From Calditrichia bacterium (GTDB lineage: Bacteria; Calditrichota; Calditrichia; Calditrichales; Calditrichaceae), in assembly GCA_026983775.1 (NCBI GenBank), contig JALSTK010000117.1:1-64000 (forward strand): DNA of 64,000 bases. The letters are read 5' to 3'. The number at the start of each line of letters is the position of its first letter. Within the stretch, counting starts at the first letter, position 1. Under the pieces are notes generated by a model. That model ran no database searches, was not told the origin of the DNA, and saw nothing but the letters and a program-made list of their open reading frames with translations. The position numbers and the translations under genes are program-made. This document shows positions 60,359 to 64,000 of the stretch, one piece after another.

Positions 60359-63300
60359 ATGGGTCCGATCTTAGCCAGGAGCAGGGAGGAAATTACACTG
60401 CAACTTCAGCTAAAGAATAAGGCAATTATCAGTATTGTCTTTCTAATGGGTTTTCTGCGTATGGGGCAGCTGCAGGCCCAGTCTTATCCGCAAAGATTAT
60501 ACACGGTAGATGATGGCCTGCCGCAGTCCATTGTCACCGACATCAGCAAAGATTCATACGGTTTTATCTGGATTGCCACCAACGAAGGACTTTCCCGGTT
60601 TGACGGGCATAAATTTAAAAATTACAATCAAAGCACCGGTTTTCCTTTTCACCTTATCGTTGGAATCGTAGAAAAGGTACCGGGTGAACTGTGGGTTGCC
60701 GATAATGCTTCTGGTCTATGGCAACTTAAAAATGACAAGGCCCAAAATATAGATTTCGATCCGGGATTGAAAAATTTCCATATCAATTTTTTAAAGAAAA
60801 CCAAAGATGGCACTATCCTTTTGGGAGCGGAGCCGGGCGGATTATATGTTTTTAAGAGTGACACGATTCTTAAAATAAATAAAGAGAATACAGGCATTTC
60901 CGAACCGGTCATTTCTGCAGATATGGCTAAGAATGGAGATCTGTGGATCGGTTCTTATACACAGGGTGCTGATCTGGTCCATGAAGGAAAAGTCGTTCGC
61001 CGGATAACGGAAAAAGACGGATTACCTGCCAATGAAGTTAGAGCTATTTTAGCAAGAGGGAACGGACAGGTCTGGATCGGGACCAGGGCCGGTTTATATG
61101 TGCTGGGTAAGCCTTCTATTTCAAACCGATTTAACAAGATCTATCCCAAATCCCAGATTGATAATATTTATGCCTCGGACCGTAACGAAGTTTATGTGAA
61201 TATTATCAATCTGCAAGGGGGTATCGCCCGTTTTTACGACGATACATTCGATGAAATCATCGATGAAAACAGGTCCTATTATTCCAAATGTATGCTCATT
61301 GAACCTTCCGGAACGATGTTAGTAGGTACATACAATGGGCTCCTGGTTATTGTAAGTCGTAATTTTAAAAATTTTACTCAAAGTTCCGGACTAAAGGATA
61401 CCTATATTAAAGCGATTACCAAGGATCCGAAAGGGCGCTTGTGGGTCGGTACTAAAAATGGAGGTGTCTACTATCGGGACAACCATCGATTTGTATCTTT
61501 TAAAATTCCCGAATTTGAAGAACAATACAAAACACCTCTCGTACTTCATTTCTTCGGCAATCAATTTTGGATCGGCACAAGGAATGGATTATTGATTATA
61601 AATAAGAACAAAATGGTCCATAATGCGGTATCCCATGCTCTGGATAGTATTGAAATAAGAGCTATTAATGAAATGGACGGTGATATTTATGTGGTCAGCA
61701 GGAGAAAGCTGTTTCGTATACATGACGGGCAGTTAATCGATATTACGTACAATCTGTCCACCATACATGTATCTCTTTGGGGGATGGAAAAAGATAGTTC
61801 CGGCCGTCTCTGGGCGGCAACCAACGGAAAAGGACTCTGGACTTTGTCCGATACTCTCTGGCGTCCCTATCAATCCGAATATGCTCCGCGAAATGTGTAT
61901 GGCATTCGAAAAGATGCCGATCGGCATCTATTTTTCCCAACGGCGGGCGGTGCTTACGAATGGGATGGAAAGTACTTAAAAAAAGTTTTCACCAAAGCAG
62001 GAAATGTCTGGGATATTTTGCCCTTAAATGAAAAAGACATGTGGTTGGGTACCTCCAAGGGATTAATTCATTTATACAATAATCAAATTGATGTTTTTAC
62101 CCGTAAAATCGGATTCGCCAGTACAGAATTTAATATCGGTTCCTTTTATCGGGATAGGTATGATACTCTATGGTTCGGAGGTGTTTCCGGTATTGTTTCC
62201 TATCAAGCACGGAAGAAACTGCGTAAAGAGAAAAGACCATTGATTATCACCTCCATTCAGGCCGGTGATTCCCTGTTATTTTTTCCCTATCCGGATGTAA
62301 TCGGTTTGGCATCGAATGAGAATAATGTAAGCTTCAACTATAGCCTGATTTCTTACCGACAGGCCATTCCCTTCAGGTATCGGTATTTTTTGGAAGGATT
62401 TGATTCAGATACATCCAAAATGACCACCAAAGTCAATGCGGATTATACTAACCTTGGGCCGGGGGAATATACGTTTCATGTAATCGCCTATAATATTCTC
62501 GATAAGCCTATATCTACCGAAAGTACGGTGACCTTCACGATTGCAACCCCCTGGTGGTTGGCCTGGTATGCCTGGCTTATATATATTTTGATAACCGTAT
62601 TTCTTATCTATTTGATTGTACGCTGGAGAGAAAGAATATTACGTAAAAGAAATTTGATGTTGGAAAAATTAATTAATGAGAGGACCTCGGATTTACAAGC
62701 ATCGAATGCACGTCTGGCAAAAGAAATAAAAGATCGGTTACAAGCTCAGGAAGAACTTCATAAAGAAAAAGATCAGCTTGCTATAACGTTAGCAGCCGTC
62801 ACCGACGGAGTCATCCGGGTAGGTACCAATCGGCAAGTCATATTAATGAATAAAGTTGCGAAGACTTTAACCGGCTTCGGTTCCGCCACGGATTCAACAA
62901 TATTTATTGACGATGTTTTTAACATTATTGACGAAAAAACGTTTAATCCGGTTAAACTATCCTTAAAGGAAATGTTTCAGGATGAAAGTCAATCTATTAT
63001 CTCCGCTACAGCTATTCTGGTTAACCTCTCCGATCATAGTGAAAAAATGATCGCCTATAGTATTGCTCCGATTTTTGACAGAGATAGACAACTAACCGGA
63101 TATATTTTTGTTTTTCGTGATATTTCCCTTGAAAAGAAAATGGAAGAGGAAACGGTTAAAGCGCAGAAACTGGAGTCAATCGGTTTGCTGGCGGGGGGTC
63201 TGGCTCATGATTTCAACAATATACTTTCCGGAATTCTCGGGAATGCCCAGTTGGCCCGCCTGGTTCATAAAAAAGGTCAGTCAATCGATAAGTATTTAAA

Positions 63301-64000
63301 TGGGATCGAATCCGCAACTCAGGCTGCGACTAACCTTACTCATCAACTTCTGACCTTTGCCAAGGGGGGCGAACCCGTTAAAAAAGTTTTTAATATTAAT
63401 GATCAATTAATCGAATCGGTTCACTTTTCTTTGCGGGGTTCCAATGTAAAAAGTGCTTTTTTCAGTGATGATGATATCTGGCCTGTTTCGGCAGATCCCG
63501 GACAGATTAATCAGGTTATTAATAATCTGACAATTAACGCGGATCAGGCCATGCCCAATGGCGGTATTTTTAAAATTCAGACGAAAAATGAGATCATTAA
63601 AGAAAATAATAAAAACTTAAAACTGGCGGCTGGGAAGTATGTAAAAATTATTTTTACGGACCAGGGAGTGGGTATTCCCAAAGAAAATTTGTCTAAAATA
63701 TTCGATCCCTACTTTACGACCAAACATAAAGGAAGCGGCCTCGGTCTGGCATCCTGCTATTCCATTATGGAAAAGCATGGTGGTACCATAACGGTACAAT
63801 CTACTCTGGGCAAGGGGACAACCTTTACGGTATATCTACCGGCTTATGACGGCACGCTCGAAGAAAGCTATGAAGCCGAACCCGAATTGAAAGAGGGTCA
63901 GGGCAAGATACTGGTCATGGATGACGAGCCCTATATCCTGGATTTAATGGCCAATTTTTTACATGTGTTGGGTTATGAACCGGAATTGGTCAAAGATGGG
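60359..64000 (+). CDS. Hybrid two-component sensor with propeller, Y_Y_Y, PAS, kinase and receiver domains (3' truncated)
   Basis: The frame stays open to the end of the window (1214 codons). A signal peptide/membrane anchor ends near QAQSYPQ. Regulator-propeller repeats follow, with DGLPQ, YGFIWIATNEGLSRFDG and many WIGT-like strands, giving an extracellular beta-propeller pair to about residue 640. A Y_Y_Y domain (FRYRYFLEGFDS) and one membrane helix (WWLAWYAWLIYILITVF) lead to a coiled coil, a PAS-like domain, HisKA (His950 in GGLAHDFNN), HATPase and a receiver that begins ILVMDDEPYIL. The receiver Asp and any output domain lie outside the window. ATG 60359 is preceded by AGGAAG, but a start nearer to the signal peptide is possible. 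Confidence 0.9.
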   Translation, partial: MGPILARSREEITLQLQLKNKAIISIVFLMGFLRMGQLQAQSYPQRLYTVDDGLPQSIVTDISKDSYGFIWIATNEGLSRFDGHKFKNYNQSTGFPFHLIVGIVEKVPGELWVADNASGLWQLKNDKAQNIDFDPGLKNFHINFLKKTKDGTILLGAEPGGLYVFKSDTILKINKENTGISEPVISADMAKNGDLWIGSYTQGADLVHEGKVVRRITEKDGLPANEVRAILARGNGQVWIGTRAGLYVLGKPSISNRFNKIYPKSQIDNIYASDRNEVYVNIINLQGGIARFYDDTFDEIIDENRSYYSKCMLIEPSGTMLVGTYNGLLVIVSRNFKNFTQSSGLKDTYIKAITKDPKGRLWVGTKNGGVYYRDNHRFVSFKIPEFEEQYKTPLVLHFFGNQFWIGTRNGLLIINKNKMVHNAVSHALDSIEIRAINEMDGDIYVVSRRKLFRIHDGQLIDITYNLSTIHVSLWGMEKDSSGRLWAATNGKGLWTLSDTLWRPYQSEYAPRNVYGIRKDADRHLFFPTAGGAYEWDGKYLKKVFTKAGNVWDILPLNEKDMWLGTSKGLIHLYNNQIDVFTRKIGFASTEFNIGSFYRDRYDTLWFGGVSGIVSYQARKKLRKEKRPLIITSIQAGDSLLFFPYPDVIGLASNENNVSFNYSLISYRQAIPFRYRYFLEGFDSDTSKMTTKVNADYTNLGPGEYTFHVIAYNILDKPISTESTVTFTIATPWWLAWYAWLIYILITVFLIYLIVRWRERILRKRNLMLEKLINERTSDLQASNARLAKEIKDRLQAQEELHKEKDQLAITLAAVTDGVIRVGTNRQVILMNKVAKTLTGFGSATDSTIFIDDVFNIIDEKTFNPVKLSLKEMFQDESQSIISATAILVNLSDHSEKMIAYSIAPIFDRDRQLTGYIFVFRDISLEKKMEEETVKAQKLESIGLLAGGLAHDFNNILSGILGNAQLARLVHKKGQSIDKYLNGIESATQAATNLTHQLLTFAKGGEPVKKVFNINDQLIESVHFSLRGSNVKSAFFSDDDIWPVSADPGQINQVINNLTINADQAMPNGGIFKIQTKNEIIKENNKNLKLAAGKYVKIIFTDQGVGIPKENLSKIFDPYFTTKHKGSGLGLASCYSIMEKHGGTITVQSTLGKGTTFTVYLPAYDGTLEESYEAEPELKEGQGKILVMDDEPYILDLMANFLHVLGYEPELVKDG

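Overview
This 64 kb stretch looks like the chromosome of a free-living Gram-negative bacterium of the FCB group, most like the Calditrichota. This is inferred from gene content, not from a marker gene. Supporting traits are C-terminal secretion (T9SS-type) sorting tails on two surface proteins, a DUF5683-like protein, a propeller/Y_Y_Y hybrid sensor kinase, an S46 dipeptidyl-peptidase, a SerA with Lys in place of the catalytic His, a Bacteroidota-style RpoZ and many lipoproteins. Most of the window is ordinary housekeeping DNA. Both ends cut a gene: a PEGA-domain kinase on the left and a large hybrid histidine kinase on the right.

Layout. 1-6 kb: PEGA kinase tail, Kelch protein, DUF5683-like protein and a large DUF5666-repeat surface protein. 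6-12 kb: a 1404-residue BcrA/BadF-type activase/dehydratase protein, an SPW-repeat membrane protein behind a sigma-54-like promoter, and serA. 12-24 kb: S46 peptidase, ygfZ-DUF2203-dus, apbE, an SDR, serC, a papain-like peptidase and an ABC exporter pair. 24-27 kb: an SOS block of lexA, a degenerate LexA-like protein, a DUF6504-like gene and dinB. It has two matching LexA operators. 27-35 kb: sodium symporter, orphan receiver, tex, and an operon of an M50 protease, an unknown membrane protein, era and a LytTR regulator. 35-37 kb: REP palindrome arrays around a RAYT (Y1-type) transposase, with a 136-bp insertion in one palindrome. 37-42 kb: SAM-I riboswitch, metY-metX-aspartokinase, and asd. 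42-50 kb: pcm, an HDAC-like deacetylase, a GAF histidine kinase, STAS protein, amidohydrolase, rpoZ, YtxH, DUF948 and ilvE. 50-58 kb: murein-peptide genes (VanX, dipeptide epimerase, NlpC/P60, PgeF) around a redox cluster (ferredoxin, P460-like lipoprotein, DUF5777, YceI, cytochrome c lipoprotein). 58-64 kb: tRNA-Leu(CAA), an OB-fold lipoprotein, Hsp20 behind a sigma-54-like promoter, and the hybrid kinase.

How parts work together. The SOS block is the most coherent regulatory unit. The perfect lexA promoter (TTGACA, 17 nt, TATAAT) and the promoter of the DUF6504-dinB pair each carry a GTAC-N4-GTAC palindrome at the same distance from the -10 box. Methionine synthesis is under SAM riboswitch control. 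NlpC/P60, the epimerase and VanX could together release and recycle murein peptides.

The best candidates for something little described are the LexA-like pseudo-peptidase in the SOS block, the RAYT/REP region with its small insertion, and the YceI-DUF5777-cytochrome-P460 cluster.
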